Position numbers and translations under genes: made by a program. Below, piece after piece: positions 52,520-61,015 of a stretch of DNA of 64,000 nt; the stretch's first letter is position 1, and each line of letters starts with the position of its first letter. The stretch is taken from the NCBI GenBank assembly GCA_035514535.1, contig DATKAZ010000061.1, positions 16,877 through 80,876 of the forward strand, given 5' to 3'. The notes below the pieces were generated by a model. That model made no database searches. It saw only the letters and a list, made by a program, of their open reading frames with translations, and had not been told where the DNA came from. The stretch comes from XN24 sp035514535 (lineage in GTDB: Bacteria > Pseudomonadota > Gammaproteobacteria > Steroidobacterales > XN24).

Positions 52520-53878
52520 TCAGGCGAGCAGTTCCCCGAGGGCCGCGTCAAAAACTGCCGGAGCGCGCTCGAGGAGCCGCTCCGGGCGCGTCAGCTGCGC
52601 CACGATCAGGCGCGTCGCGAAGGGTTTCGCTGCAGTGGTGATGTCGAAGTCGGGGTAAATGGCGCGCGCGACGCCTTCGACAGTCACCAGCGCCTTGACA
52701 AGCAGGCCATAGCCCACCGGGATCGGAATCTGGAAATCGGCGAGGACTCCAAGGAATCCCAGCGCGAAACCGCGTACGTCGGCTCGCCCGGGGCGGGCGA
52801 GATGCGCCTCCATCAGTCTCGCTACCGCGGCCCGTAGCGCCGGCGCCTTCTCGTCGGGCACGTCGAGTCCGAGATCGCGCGAGTAACGCAGCGCCCTGTC
52901 CGGGTCTCCATTGACCGTGGCGGCGAGTACCTGGGCGATTGCGATGCGCTGCGCCGGAGTCGTGCAGCCGACGATGCCGAAGTCCAGGTAACAGATCCGG
53001 CCATCCGGCGTGACGAACAGGTTGGCCGGATGCAGGTCGGCGTGGTAGCGGCCGTGCACGAGCACCTGGCGCATGAAGACTTCGGCGCCGTGGGCCGCAA
53101 GCTTTCGCGCGTCGATCCCGGCACGCTCGGCGTCGCCGAGCTGGTTCAGCCGCCAGCCCTTAATGAACTCCGTCACCAGAACGCGCCGTGTCGAGTGGCG
53201 CCACACGACCCGCGGCACCACGACCAGCGGATCGTCGGCAAAGTCGTGTGCAAAGCGATCGGCGATCCTGCCCTCGTTGCGCAGGTCGAGTTCACTCGCG
53301 AGGGTCGCCTCGAACTCGCCGAGCAACTTCGCCGGGCGCAGGCGCCTTGTCCCCGGGAGGCGCTCCAGGCGGCGGGCCCAGCGTCCTGCCAGGGCAAGGT
53401 CCGCGGCGATCTGTCCTGCAACGCCCGGGCGGACCACTTTCACCGCCAGGCGCATCCCGGCCGGCATCGGCGGGCCGGCCACGGGACGGTAGTCGTTGGC
53501 AAGGCGGGCTGCATGGACCTGGGCGATCGACGCAGTGGCGATCGGTTCAGGTTCGAAGTCGGCGAACACGCGCTCCGGCGGCGCGCCGAGCTCCGCGGTG
53601 ACGATCTCGCGAATCTCGCCGTACGGCACCGGCGGGACGCGATCCTGCAGGCGCTCCAGTTCGAACACGGTTTCCGGGGAAAAAACGTCGGGCCGCACCG
53701 AGGCGAGTTGGCCCAGCTTGATGAAGGCCGGTCCCAGGTCCTCGCACGCCAGCCTGAGCTGCACGGCGACCGCCGCGCGGCGCGAATGACCGCGCCGGAT
53801 GCCGAGACGCGCGTGCCAGGCCGCCGCGGTGGCGCGCCTCAGGAATACGGCGGCGATCGTACGGCCGCGTGCCGACAC
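52520..53878 (-). CDS. ABC1/AarF/UbiB-family atypical kinase
   Basis: This 452-residue protein has the family motifs: FIKLGQLASVRPDVFSPE (KxGQ), ATASIAQVHAA (Ala-rich nucleotide loop), VKVVRPGV, and VHGRYHADLHPANLFV with YLDFGIVG (metal-binding DFG-like). UbiB proteins support ubiquinone synthesis; others in the family have different lipid roles. The C-terminal membrane anchors of E. coli UbiB are not obvious, so I do not assign ubiB. The GTG start at 53878 lies 7 bases after the upstream gene's stop; an upstream ATG would overlap that gene. Confidence 0.87.
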   Translation of the reverse strand: MSARGRTIAAVFLRRATAAAWHARLGIRRGHSRRAAVAVQLRLACEDLGPAFIKLGQLASVRPDVFSPETVFELERLQDRVPPVPYGEIREIVTAELGAPPERVFADFEPEPIATASIAQVHAARLANDYRPVAGPPMPAGMRLAVKVVRPGVAGQIAADLALAGRWARRLERLPGTRRLRPAKLLGEFEATLASELDLRNEGRIADRFAHDFADDPLVVVPRVVWRHSTRRVLVTEFIKGWRLNQLGDAERAGIDARKLAAHGAEVFMRQVLVHGRYHADLHPANLFVTPDGRICYLDFGIVGCTTPAQRIAIAQVLAATVNGDPDRALRYSRDLGLDVPDEKAPALRAAVARLMEAHLARPGRADVRGFALGFLGVLADFQIPIPVGYGLLVKALVTVEGVARAIYPDFDITTAAKPFATRLIVAQLTRPERLLERAPAVFDAALGELLA

Positions 53879-53885
53879 CGGGCCC

Positions 53886-54221
53886 CTAGTCCTTGCCGCG
53901 GGCTGCCATGGCGTCGACCGAAGCCTGCAGCGACTCGATCCGGCCGCGCAGCTCCGCGAGCTCGAAAGCCAGCGCATCGAGTTTCCCGCCAATATCAGCG
54001 AGGGCCGGACGTGGCGTGGATTCCCCGCTGGCGAGTTCCGCCTTGAGCTTGTCCTTTTCTTCTGCAACGAGCGCCGCAAGGCCGTCGACGAAGGCCTGCG
54101 GCCCCTGGTCCGGCGCGCCGGCCACCAGCTTGCGCCCGCGGTCGACGGCGGCTTTCCAGCCGTCGTCGGCGCTCTCGTGAAGCAGCGCCCAGGCGGCGAG
54201 AGTACGCACGAGGTCGCTCAT
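53886..54221 (-). CDS. Small coiled-coil protein upstream of the AarF/UbiB kinase
   Basis: This 111-residue product is strongly helical, with a heptad-like C-terminal segment (ALAFELAELRGRIESLQASV, about 84-103) and charged middle. No membrane segment or known domain is visible. ATG 54221 begins the transcript segment shared with the kinase, so it may be an accessory to that protein. The family was not recognised. Confidence 0.7.
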   Translation of the reverse strand: MSDLVRTLAAWALLHESADDGWKAAVDRGRKLVAGAPDQGPQAFVDGLAALVAEEKDKLKAELASGESTPRPALADIGGKLDALAFELAELRGRIESLQASVDAMAARGKD

Positions 54222-54253
54222 TCGATGACACGGCCGACCGGCCGCTCCTGGCG

Positions 54254-54871
54254 TTACTTCTGTTCCCAGTTGCCCGCAGCGGTACGGTACCACCAGCCGC
54301 TCTCGGCCCGCTCCACCCAGCGTTGCGCGAAGGTCTTGCGGATCTCCGCCTCCCATTCCGGCTTCTCGTTCGCGACCGCAATGGCACGATAAAGGGCGTT
54401 GCGATCCTGGTTCTCGGCATCCACCAGCTGGCGGACGGTGTTGCGTTCGGCCAGCGGGACGACATTACGGTCGCGGATGTCCACGAGCCCGTCGGCGGTG
54501 AGGCCGATGGCGCCGGCGTCGTAGCTCGGCTTGAGCTGGCGATGGCGCGCGTTCATCGAGGCCGTCAGCGCCCGGATCTCCGGGGTTTCGATGTTCAAGT
54601 CCGCCTGCGCCTCGGCGTGCGGAATGACGAAATCGAGTGCCGACAGCGCCGCGAGGCGCACCGCATCGACGGCTTCCGGGCCCCATCCATGCCGATGCAG
54701 CCGGCCCTGGGGTTCGCCCTCGGGGTCCGCCGGTTCGACTCCCCAGACGTCGGAAATGATGCGATCGGCGGCCTTTTCGGCCTGGGCCGCCGGAAAATAG
54801 ACGTTGATTGTTACGCAGGCGGCCACGAGTACGGACGTGGCCAGAAGCAGCTTGACGGGCAGGCGGCGCAT
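54254..54871 (-). CDS. YdbL-like DUF1318 lipoprotein
   Basis: The 205-residue product starts with a lipoprotein signal (KLLLATSVLVAAC, Cys19), then VTINVYFPAA and a DUF1318 domain (about 95-205). The C-terminus RWVERAESGWWYRTAAGNW resembles the end of E. coli YdbL, which lies in the ydbH-ynbE-ydbL operon connected with outer-membrane lipid homeostasis. It directly follows the YdbH-like gene here. ATG 54871 has AAGGAGA 8 bases upstream. The extra region between lipobox and DUF1318 is not found in the short E. coli YdbL. Confidence 0.8.
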   Translation of the reverse strand: MRRLPVKLLLATSVLVAACVTINVYFPAAQAEKAADRIISDVWGVEPADPEGEPQGRLHRHGWGPEAVDAVRLAALSALDFVIPHAEAQADLNIETPEIRALTASMNARHRQLKPSYDAGAIGLTADGLVDIRDRNVVPLAERNTVRQLVDAENQDRNALYRAIAVANEKPEWEAEIRKTFAQRWVERAESGWWYRTAAGNWEQK

Positions 54872-54949
54872 CTCGATTCTCCTTGGCGCGGCGTGACGAT
54901 ATGCAAAGCATACTCGGGAAACCTGAACGCTGCCCAACAGCCGCCGGGT

Positions 54950-57061
54950 TCAGCGCACCTCGGGGCCCTCGGATTCGATGATGGCTTCCAGCTGCTCGAC
55001 CAGGGCCGACCAGCTGACGCGGCGCGCGAAGCCTATTACGTCGATGCGCGGCAATCCCCGGCCGCGCAGGATGACATACCCTTGCTCGCCGGGCTCGAGG
55101 CCGGACATCTCGCAGACGTCGCCCTCCAGGCGGCAGCCGAGTGCGAAGGCGTCGTATGAAAAGTCCTCGAAAAACCGCAGAAAACCGGTCGACAGCCCGC
55201 CCGCGCCGCCACCGCCGATGCTGGCGATATTGTCCACGGCGCGCTGGCTGATGCGCTTGCGCGAGCGATCGTCCGCCGGCGTCTGGAGGCGCGCGTCGAA
55301 TGCGACCGGCACCCAGTCGATCATATCGAGCCCGTGCACGTAGCCGTCGAGCCGCCCGGTCATCAGGCCGAACGACATCGCCTCGGTGACTTCCGCCAGC
55401 TCCAGGCCGCGCAATTCGATCTCCGCCTGCAGGCGCGCGCGCGGCTGCAAAGGGCGCTGGATGCGCAGGTCCCTGATCGACACGATGCCGTCGAAGACTT
55501 CGGCCGTGAGTTCGCCGCCGAGGCTCACGATGCCTTCCGCGTGGCTGAGCTGGGGAAGGGTGCCCGACAGCCGGCCGGACAACGGCGGCCAGTCGAGCGC
55601 GCGCGACAGTTCACGCATGCTGACCGGCAGCAGGCGGGCGTCGAACAGGAGAGTGTGATTGCCGGCGGTGAAGTCACCGAACTCGAAACGGTCGATCTCC
55701 AGGGCCCCTTCGAGGAGCGGGATGGAGACCGGCTGTGCGAGGACCCAGCGTCCGGGCGGCGCATCGAAGCGGGCTTCGGCCTCGCCGAACGGAATGCCGT
55801 AGACGAACCCGCCGGACCAGCGCAGGTTCAGCGGTGGCGCCGGCGCGCCGCTGCCCGCGCGCACCCAGCCGAGGTCGCCCGACAGGCCGTAGATCGCGAG
55901 GCGGGCCTCCTGGTCGTCGAAATTCACCTCGGCCATGTCCAGCCAGACGCCCTCGAGCGCCCCGTTGCGCCATGCCAGTTCGCCGCTCAGCGCGCCGGAC
56001 GTGTCGAGTTCTGCAAACGCCGTGCCGGCCAGGAAGGGCTGCAGGAGCACCGCATAGGCGCCTGGCAGCTCCGCCCGGGGCACGCGCACTTGCGCTTCCA
56101 CCAGGCGCCAGTCGTTGTCCGGCGACCGCTCGAGCTCGGCCGAAGCGTCGGCATGCACCGTGGCGTGCTGATCGAAGATGACCTGATTCAGGGTGATACC
56201 GTGCGCGTCGGCAAGGCCGCGGGCCACGATGCGGACCGGGTGGGCCGCCAGCTCGATGTAGACGGGCTCCACGTAGGCCTCGCCGCTCGCAAGCGCGCCG
56301 CGCACATCGAAGGCGAGGCGCTCGTCGCGCGGCCAGGCCGAGCCGCGCAGTTCCACGCGCAGGCCCTCGGCGGCGATCGTGCCGGGCTCGTTGCCGCCGG
56401 TGACTCCGCTGGCGAGCAGTTCGAACACCAGGCCGGCGAGTTCGCCGTCCTCGCCGCGCGCGACCAGCGACATGTCCAGGACGCCGGCAATCTGCGGCAC
56501 GGCCAGCCCCAGGAAGCGGCCGAGCCGTGCGAACGCGTCAAACCGCCAGTCGACGGCCGTCACGTCCACGGACCACGCGCCGGCCGCAAAATCGCCGTCG
56601 ACCTGCAGTTTGCCGGAGCCGTCGGCAGGCAGTTCGAGCGCCCATCCCAGCGCGCCCGTGGTGCGGCCGTATTCGAGCCTGCCCGCGAGCCGCAGGCCAT
56701 CCGGCGGCGTGCCCGCGATGTCGATGACCAGGTCGTTGCACGTGAAGCGCCGCGGCGTGATGACGAGGTCGCGGCATTCGCCCCGCAAGTCATCGCGAGT
56801 GCCGATCGGCGGCGGCAGCGCCAGGCGAGTCACGGATACATCAGCATGGAGGCGGCCGGAGGCATCGTGCCGCAGGGCGAGACCGATGCCCTCTGCACGC
56901 CATCCCGCGCCGTCGACCGCGGCGATCTCGAGCTGCAGCGCGACGTCGCCCGTTGCCTGTCCCCAGGCAAACGTCGCAAGGAACACGGCTGGGATGAGCC
57001 GGCGGGAGGGCACGCCGAGGCTGTGCATTGTACGCAATGGGCGCTCCAGGAAGCGGTCCAT
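54950..57061 (-). CDS. YdbH-like (AsmA-related) envelope protein
   Basis: This 703-residue protein has an N-terminal hydrophobic segment (SRRLIPAVFLATFAWGQATG) and a long beta-strand-rich body, like the AsmA/TamB/YdbH lipid-transport bridges. The C-terminal part RAVDNIASIGGGGAGGLSTG followed by DAFALGCRLEGDVCEMSGLE matches the end of YdbH. With the YdbL-like gene next door this supports a YdbH role in moving phospholipid between membranes. The start may be ATG 57061 or 57028. YnbE is not visible in the 78-base gap. Confidence 0.78.
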   Translation of the reverse strand: MDRFLERPLRTMHSLGVPSRRLIPAVFLATFAWGQATGDVALQLEIAAVDGAGWRAEGIGLALRHDASGRLHADVSVTRLALPPPIGTRDDLRGECRDLVITPRRFTCNDLVIDIAGTPPDGLRLAGRLEYGRTTGALGWALELPADGSGKLQVDGDFAAGAWSVDVTAVDWRFDAFARLGRFLGLAVPQIAGVLDMSLVARGEDGELAGLVFELLASGVTGGNEPGTIAAEGLRVELRGSAWPRDERLAFDVRGALASGEAYVEPVYIELAAHPVRIVARGLADAHGITLNQVIFDQHATVHADASAELERSPDNDWRLVEAQVRVPRAELPGAYAVLLQPFLAGTAFAELDTSGALSGELAWRNGALEGVWLDMAEVNFDDQEARLAIYGLSGDLGWVRAGSGAPAPPLNLRWSGGFVYGIPFGEAEARFDAPPGRWVLAQPVSIPLLEGALEIDRFEFGDFTAGNHTLLFDARLLPVSMRELSRALDWPPLSGRLSGTLPQLSHAEGIVSLGGELTAEVFDGIVSIRDLRIQRPLQPRARLQAEIELRGLELAEVTEAMSFGLMTGRLDGYVHGLDMIDWVPVAFDARLQTPADDRSRKRISQRAVDNIASIGGGGAGGLSTGFLRFFEDFSYDAFALGCRLEGDVCEMSGLEPGEQGYVILRGRGLPRIDVIGFARRVSWSALVEQLEAIIESEGPEVR

Positions 57062-57162
57062 GGGCAGTATAGCCAGCGCCGGCCGTGAGCGGCTTGGGCG
57101 CAGCGGGCGGTGGATGTTAGCGTAGCGTGCGGTCAGGTCGACCGGTGACTGAAGAGCAACGC

Positions 57163-57756
57163 ATGCTCGCGATTCCCCAGTGGTTCAAGATCGCCTACGC
57201 CGTCCTGGTGCTGGCGTTCATACTCATCTACTGGCAGCGCTACGGGCCGCGCAACTTCCTGTGGTTCTCGGACATCGCCCTGATCGGCGCGGTGCCGGCC
57301 ATGTGGCTGGAGAGCGGCCTGTTGTCCGGCACGCTTGCCTGCATGGTATTGCTGCCGGAAGTGCTCTGGAATGTCGACTACGGCCTGCGTCTCGTGCTCC
57401 GCCGCCGCATCACGGGCCTTACGGACTATATGTTCGACGCGTCGATCCCGCGCTGGCTCCGGGCCGTGTCGTTGTTCCACGTGCCGTTGCCGCTGGTACT
57501 GGTGTGGCTCGTCGCAGCCTACGGTTACCCGGAGGCCTCGCTGGCCGCGGCTGCCGGGACCGGTAGCGTGGCGCTCGCCCTGAGCTACTGGTTCAGTCCC
57601 AGGGAAAAGAACATCAACTGGGTCTTCGGCCTAGGCCGCGTCCAGGATCGCCTGCCGCAACCGGTCTACGTCGGCCTGCTGTATCTCGGCTTCGTTCTCG
57701 TCGTCTTCCTGCCGACACACTGGCTGTTGCGCTGGTTCTTTCCCGCTCAGGCCTAG
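57163..57756 (+). CDS. Multi-pass membrane protein of unknown function
   Basis: The 197-residue product has six or so hydrophobic segments (for example AYAVLVLAFILIYWQRYGPR near 10-29 and YVGLLYLGFVLVVFLPTHWL near the C-terminus). Conserved-looking polar positions occur in WFSDIALIGAVPAMW and EVLWNVDYGLRL. The family was not recognised. ATG 57163 is preferred over a GTG at 57145. It converges with psiE, overlapping it by four bases. Confidence 0.65.
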   Translation: MLAIPQWFKIAYAVLVLAFILIYWQRYGPRNFLWFSDIALIGAVPAMWLESGLLSGTLACMVLLPEVLWNVDYGLRLVLRRRITGLTDYMFDASIPRWLRAVSLFHVPLPLVLVWLVAAYGYPEASLAAAAGTGSVALALSYWFSPREKNINWVFGLGRVQDRLPQPVYVGLLYLGFVLVVFLPTHWLLRWFFPAQA

Positions 57757-58214
57757 CTTTCCACGTCGACCGGCGCCTGCCTGCGCCCCGACGAAGAGCC
57801 CTGGAAGCGGTGCGCCCCGTAGCGGAGCAGCAGCACGGCAATGGCCAGGATCAACACCGCGCCGGTCGTGACCAGGATCCGCGTTTCCGTCAGGTCCTCG
57901 GCGCTGATCAGCTTCCGCGTCATGACCGTGATCGTGATGTAAAGCAGGAACTCGACCGGCAGCTCGTCGGTGCGAAAATAGATCCCCACCATCGCGCCCA
58001 GCTCGAGATAGATGAACAACAGCAGGATGTCATGCAGCGTCGCCTCGCGCGCGGCGACGATCTCGAGGAAAAAAGCCGCGGCGGACCAGAAGATCGTCGC
58101 GCCGATGACGAACAGGGCCAGCAGCTGAAAGCCCTCGACGAGCTGGTCGCCCACGCGTTCGGCCACGTTCTTGGCGCGTTCTTCCACGGACTCGGTCTTT
58201 TTCAGCACTCCCAT
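57753..58214 (-). CDS. Phosphate-starvation-inducible PsiE family protein
   Basis: The 153-residue product has four membrane helices, with the PsiE hallmarks FIYLELGAMVGIYFRTDELP and LLYITITVMTRKLISAEDLT. PsiE proteins are induced by phosphate limitation in E. coli; the molecular role is unsettled. A GGAG site lies 9 bases before ATG 58214. No Pho-box was identified by eye. Confidence 0.87.
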   Translation of the reverse strand: MGVLKKTESVEERAKNVAERVGDQLVEGFQLLALFVIGATIFWSAAAFFLEIVAAREATLHDILLLFIYLELGAMVGIYFRTDELPVEFLLYITITVMTRKLISAEDLTETRILVTTGAVLILAIAVLLLRYGAHRFQGSSSGRRQAPVDVES

Positions 58215-58290
58215 CGTGAAGGTCTCCACGCTGCAGGAGCATGGAGAGTAGCGCAAACGCGCCGCGGAGGGCATCGTCCCGCCGGCTTCC

Positions 58291-59925
58291 TCAGGCGACG
58301 GCGCGCCCGGCACGGCGTGCGGCGTGCGGCGCCGGGCCGAGGATCGTCTGTTCGGCGGACGGCTTGCACGTGGGGTGATCACGGTTGAAGTGCGCGCCGC
58401 GGCTCTCCCGCCGCAGCAGCGCGCTGCGCGCGACGAGCACCGCGACACAGGCAAGATTGCGCAGTTCGAGGAGCCCGCCGCCGGGCCCGTGTCGCGCATA
58501 GAGCAGGTCGCTGCGCCTTGCCAGCGCAAGGAGTGTCTCCAGCGCCTCGGCGAGGCCGCAATCGCTGCGGACGATCCCTGCATGGCGGGACATCGTGTGC
58601 CTGATGGCGCGCGCGAGCCGGCGAGCCTCACTCTGCACGTGCGGCCCGGGACCGGACACGACCGGCTGCAGGGCGTCGCATAGTTGCGCGGCCACCGGCG
58701 TCTCGTTACGCGGGCCCGCGGCGAGGATCGCGGCGGCGGCCGTTGCCGCGAATGCGAGTCCCTCGAGGAGGGAATTGCTGGCCAGGCGGTTTGCGCCGTG
58801 CAGCCCGGTGCTGGCTGTCTCCCCGATCGCGTAGAGATTGGCGACGCCGGTTTCGCCGTTCATGCCGGTGACGACTCCGCCGCATGTGTAGTGCGCGGCG
58901 GGCGTGACAGGCATGGGCGCCCGCGTGATATCGATGCCGAGCTCGGCGCACCGCGCGTAGGTATTCGGGAATCGGGCCTTGACGAATTCCGGCCCGGCAT
59001 GACTGATATCGAGAAACACGGATTCGAGCCCGTGCGCGGCCATCTCCGCGCAGATCGCCCGCGCCACGATGTCGCGCGGCGCAAGCTCGCCGCGCGCATC
59101 GTAGCGGAACATGAAGCGCTCCCCGTCAGGTAGCAGCAGGCGCCCGCCCTCGCCGCGCACTGCCTCGGTCACGAGCCAGCCCGGGGCGTCGGCGTGGTGG
59201 AGCGCCGTCGGATGAAACTGGACCATCTCCAGGTCCGCGACGCTGCAGCCGGCCCGCCAGGCGAGCGCGATGCCGTCGCCTGCCGGGCGCGCGGCATTGG
59301 TCGAAATCTCATAGATGCCGGAGGCGCCGCCCGTTGCGAGGACCACGTGGCGGGCGCGCAGCGAGCGCAACACGCCGCGACCCGTGTCCAGGACGCGCGC
59401 GCCCACGCACCGCCGTCCGCCCGGCGCCGCGTCGAAAGCACGCGTCAGCAGGTCCACCGCAGTGTGTTCCTCGAGAAGCGTGATGCCTGCATGCGAGCGC
59501 AGGCGCCGGCCAAGCACGGCCATGACGGCCCGCCCGGTGGCGTCTGCGACGTGAACGATACGGCGGCGGCTGTGGGCGGCCTCCCGTGCCAGGTCGAATT
59601 CGCCGTCGGCACGATCGAACTCCACGCCCTGGGCGACCAACCAGTCTATGCAGGCGGGCGCCCGCTCGACGACTGCGCGCACGCCTGATTCGCGACTGAG
59701 GCCGCAACCGGCCGCGAGCGTGTCCTCGAGATGCAGCTGCGGCGAATCGTCCGGCGCGATCGCCGCCGCAATGCCGCCAAGCGCCTGGGCGCTGGCCGAC
59801 TCGCCCAGGCCGTCCTTCGCCAGCACGGTGACATGGCGGCCGGCATCCGCGAGGCGCAGGGCGAGGCTGGCACCGGCGATCCCTGCGCCGATGACCAGCA
59901 CGTCCGCAGCGGCACGGGTCTTCAT
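58291..59925 (-). CDS. nadB: L-aspartate oxidase
   Basis: NadB oxidises aspartate to iminoaspartate with FAD, the first step of de novo NAD synthesis. The 544-residue protein has the dinucleotide fold VLVIGAGIAGASLALRLADA at residues 9-28, RRIVHVADATGRAVM and the active-site arginine/histidine region of the succinate dehydrogenase superfamily (VQFHPTALHHADAPGWLVTE, then TPAAHYTCGGV). The start overlaps the nadA stop (ATGA), so the two are coupled. No succinate dehydrogenase partners are near. Confidence 0.95.
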   Translation of the reverse strand: MKTRAAADVLVIGAGIAGASLALRLADAGRHVTVLAKDGLGESASAQALGGIAAAIAPDDSPQLHLEDTLAAGCGLSRESGVRAVVERAPACIDWLVAQGVEFDRADGEFDLAREAAHSRRRIVHVADATGRAVMAVLGRRLRSHAGITLLEEHTAVDLLTRAFDAAPGGRRCVGARVLDTGRGVLRSLRARHVVLATGGASGIYEISTNAARPAGDGIALAWRAGCSVADLEMVQFHPTALHHADAPGWLVTEAVRGEGGRLLLPDGERFMFRYDARGELAPRDIVARAICAEMAAHGLESVFLDISHAGPEFVKARFPNTYARCAELGIDITRAPMPVTPAAHYTCGGVVTGMNGETGVANLYAIGETASTGLHGANRLASNSLLEGLAFAATAAAAILAAGPRNETPVAAQLCDALQPVVSGPGPHVQSEARRLARAIRHTMSRHAGIVRSDCGLAEALETLLALARRSDLLYARHGPGGGLLELRNLACVAVLVARSALLRRESRGAHFNRDHPTCKPSAEQTILGPAPHAARRAGRAVA

Positions 59926-60920
59926 GCGACCGCGAGCATCGCCTCGACCGCCCGGCGGGCGCGCATAGCGACCGCCGGGTCCACCCGGACCTCGTGCTGG
60001 CGGGTCTGCAGGCAGCGCAGGATTTTCGGCAGCGTGATGCGCTTCATGTGCGGGCACAGGTTGCAGGGCCGCACAAATTCCACGTCGGGAAACTCGACGG
60101 CGACGTTATCGCTCATGGAACACTCGGTGATCATCACCACGCGGGCGGGGCGATGGTCGCCGACCCAGTCGATCATCCCCTTGGTCGAGCCCACGAAGTC
60201 CGCCTCCACCAGCACGTCCGGCGGGCATTCCGGGTGGGCGATGATGCGAATATCCCCGAGGCGCCCGCGGTAGTCGCGCAGTTCCGCGCCGCTGAAGCGC
60301 TCGTGCACCTCGCAGGTGCCGTGCCACAGGATCAGTTCGACCCCGGTCTGGCCGGCGACGTAACGGCCAAGGTAGTTGTCGGGCAGGAAGATCACGCGGT
60401 CGGTACCCAGGGACTCGACGACGCGCACGGCGTTACCGGAGGTGCAGCAGATGTCGGACTCCGCCTTCACGTCCGCGCTCGTGTTCACATAGGTGACCAC
60501 GGGAACACCCGGGTAGCGCTGCTTGAGCAGGCGGACGTCGGCACCGGTGATGGAGGCGGCCAAAGAGCAGCCGGCCTCGAGGTCGGGGATCAGCACGGTC
60601 TTGTCCGGGCTGAGAATTTTCGACGTCTCTGCCATGAAATGAACGCCGCACTGGACGATGACGTCCGCATCGGTTTCCGCTGCCTTGCGCGCGAGGCCGA
60701 GCGAGTCTCCCGTGAAGTCCGCGACGCCGTGAAAGATCTCCGGGGTCTGGTAGTTGTGCACCAGCAGGACGGCGTTGACCTGCTGCTTGAGTTCGTTGAT
60801 TGCGGCGATATAGGGCGCGTGCACCCCCCATTCGACGGCCGGGATGACTTTCCTCAGGCCCTCGTAGATCGGCTGCGTCCGGCGGGCCACTTCGGGCGTA
60901 TAGCTGAGTTGTGCTTCCAT
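59922..60920 (-). CDS. nadA: Quinolinate synthase
   Basis: NadA condenses iminoaspartate with dihydroxyacetone phosphate to quinolinate and has an oxygen-sensitive 4Fe-4S cluster. The 332-residue protein carries the three cluster cysteines in VQCGVHFMAETSK, SDICCTSGNAVRVVESLG and RPCNLCPHMKRITL, the typical E. coli-like arrangement. ATG 60920 was chosen because family members start near EAQLSYTPEV. A palindrome that may be its operator lies 64-84 bases upstream. Confidence 0.96.
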   Translation of the reverse strand: MEAQLSYTPEVARRTQPIYEGLRKVIPAVEWGVHAPYIAAINELKQQVNAVLLVHNYQTPEIFHGVADFTGDSLGLARKAAETDADVIVQCGVHFMAETSKILSPDKTVLIPDLEAGCSLAASITGADVRLLKQRYPGVPVVTYVNTSADVKAESDICCTSGNAVRVVESLGTDRVIFLPDNYLGRYVAGQTGVELILWHGTCEVHERFSGAELRDYRGRLGDIRIIAHPECPPDVLVEADFVGSTKGMIDWVGDHRPARVVMITECSMSDNVAVEFPDVEFVRPCNLCPHMKRITLPKILRCLQTRQHEVRVDPAVAMRARRAVEAMLAVA

Positions 60921-60983
60921 GGCCTTATACTCATTTCGAGCAATAGTGGGGTCCAAAAAAAGGCCGGGATCAGGGCCTGCCGA

Positions 60984-61004
60984 TTATGCTACTCGCGAGC
61001 ATAA
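60984..61004. promoter_or_regulatory. Palindromic operator candidate upstream of nadA
   Basis: TTATGCT (60984-60990) and AGCATAA (60998-61004) are perfect inverted half-sites separated by 7 bases, lying between the nadA start and the end of the regulator gene. On the minus strand the right half contains CATAAT, which could be a -10 element, so a bound repressor would block transcription. It is the only such site noticed near the nad genes. Confidence 0.6.
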
Positions 61005-61015
61005 CGACTGTCCAG

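Noticed and set aside
53669..53681. A further TTTCC-GG-GGAAA palindrome in the AarF/UbiB gene
   Set aside because: It shares only the inner bases with the HNH-gene palindrome, lacks the CG ends and lies in a conserved coding stretch, so chance is enough.
54899..54912. TATGCAAAGCATA before ydbL as a nad-type operator
   Set aside because: Half-sites are similar to the nadA palindrome, but the spacing is 3 rather than 7 and the minus-strand TATGCT is explained as a -10 box.
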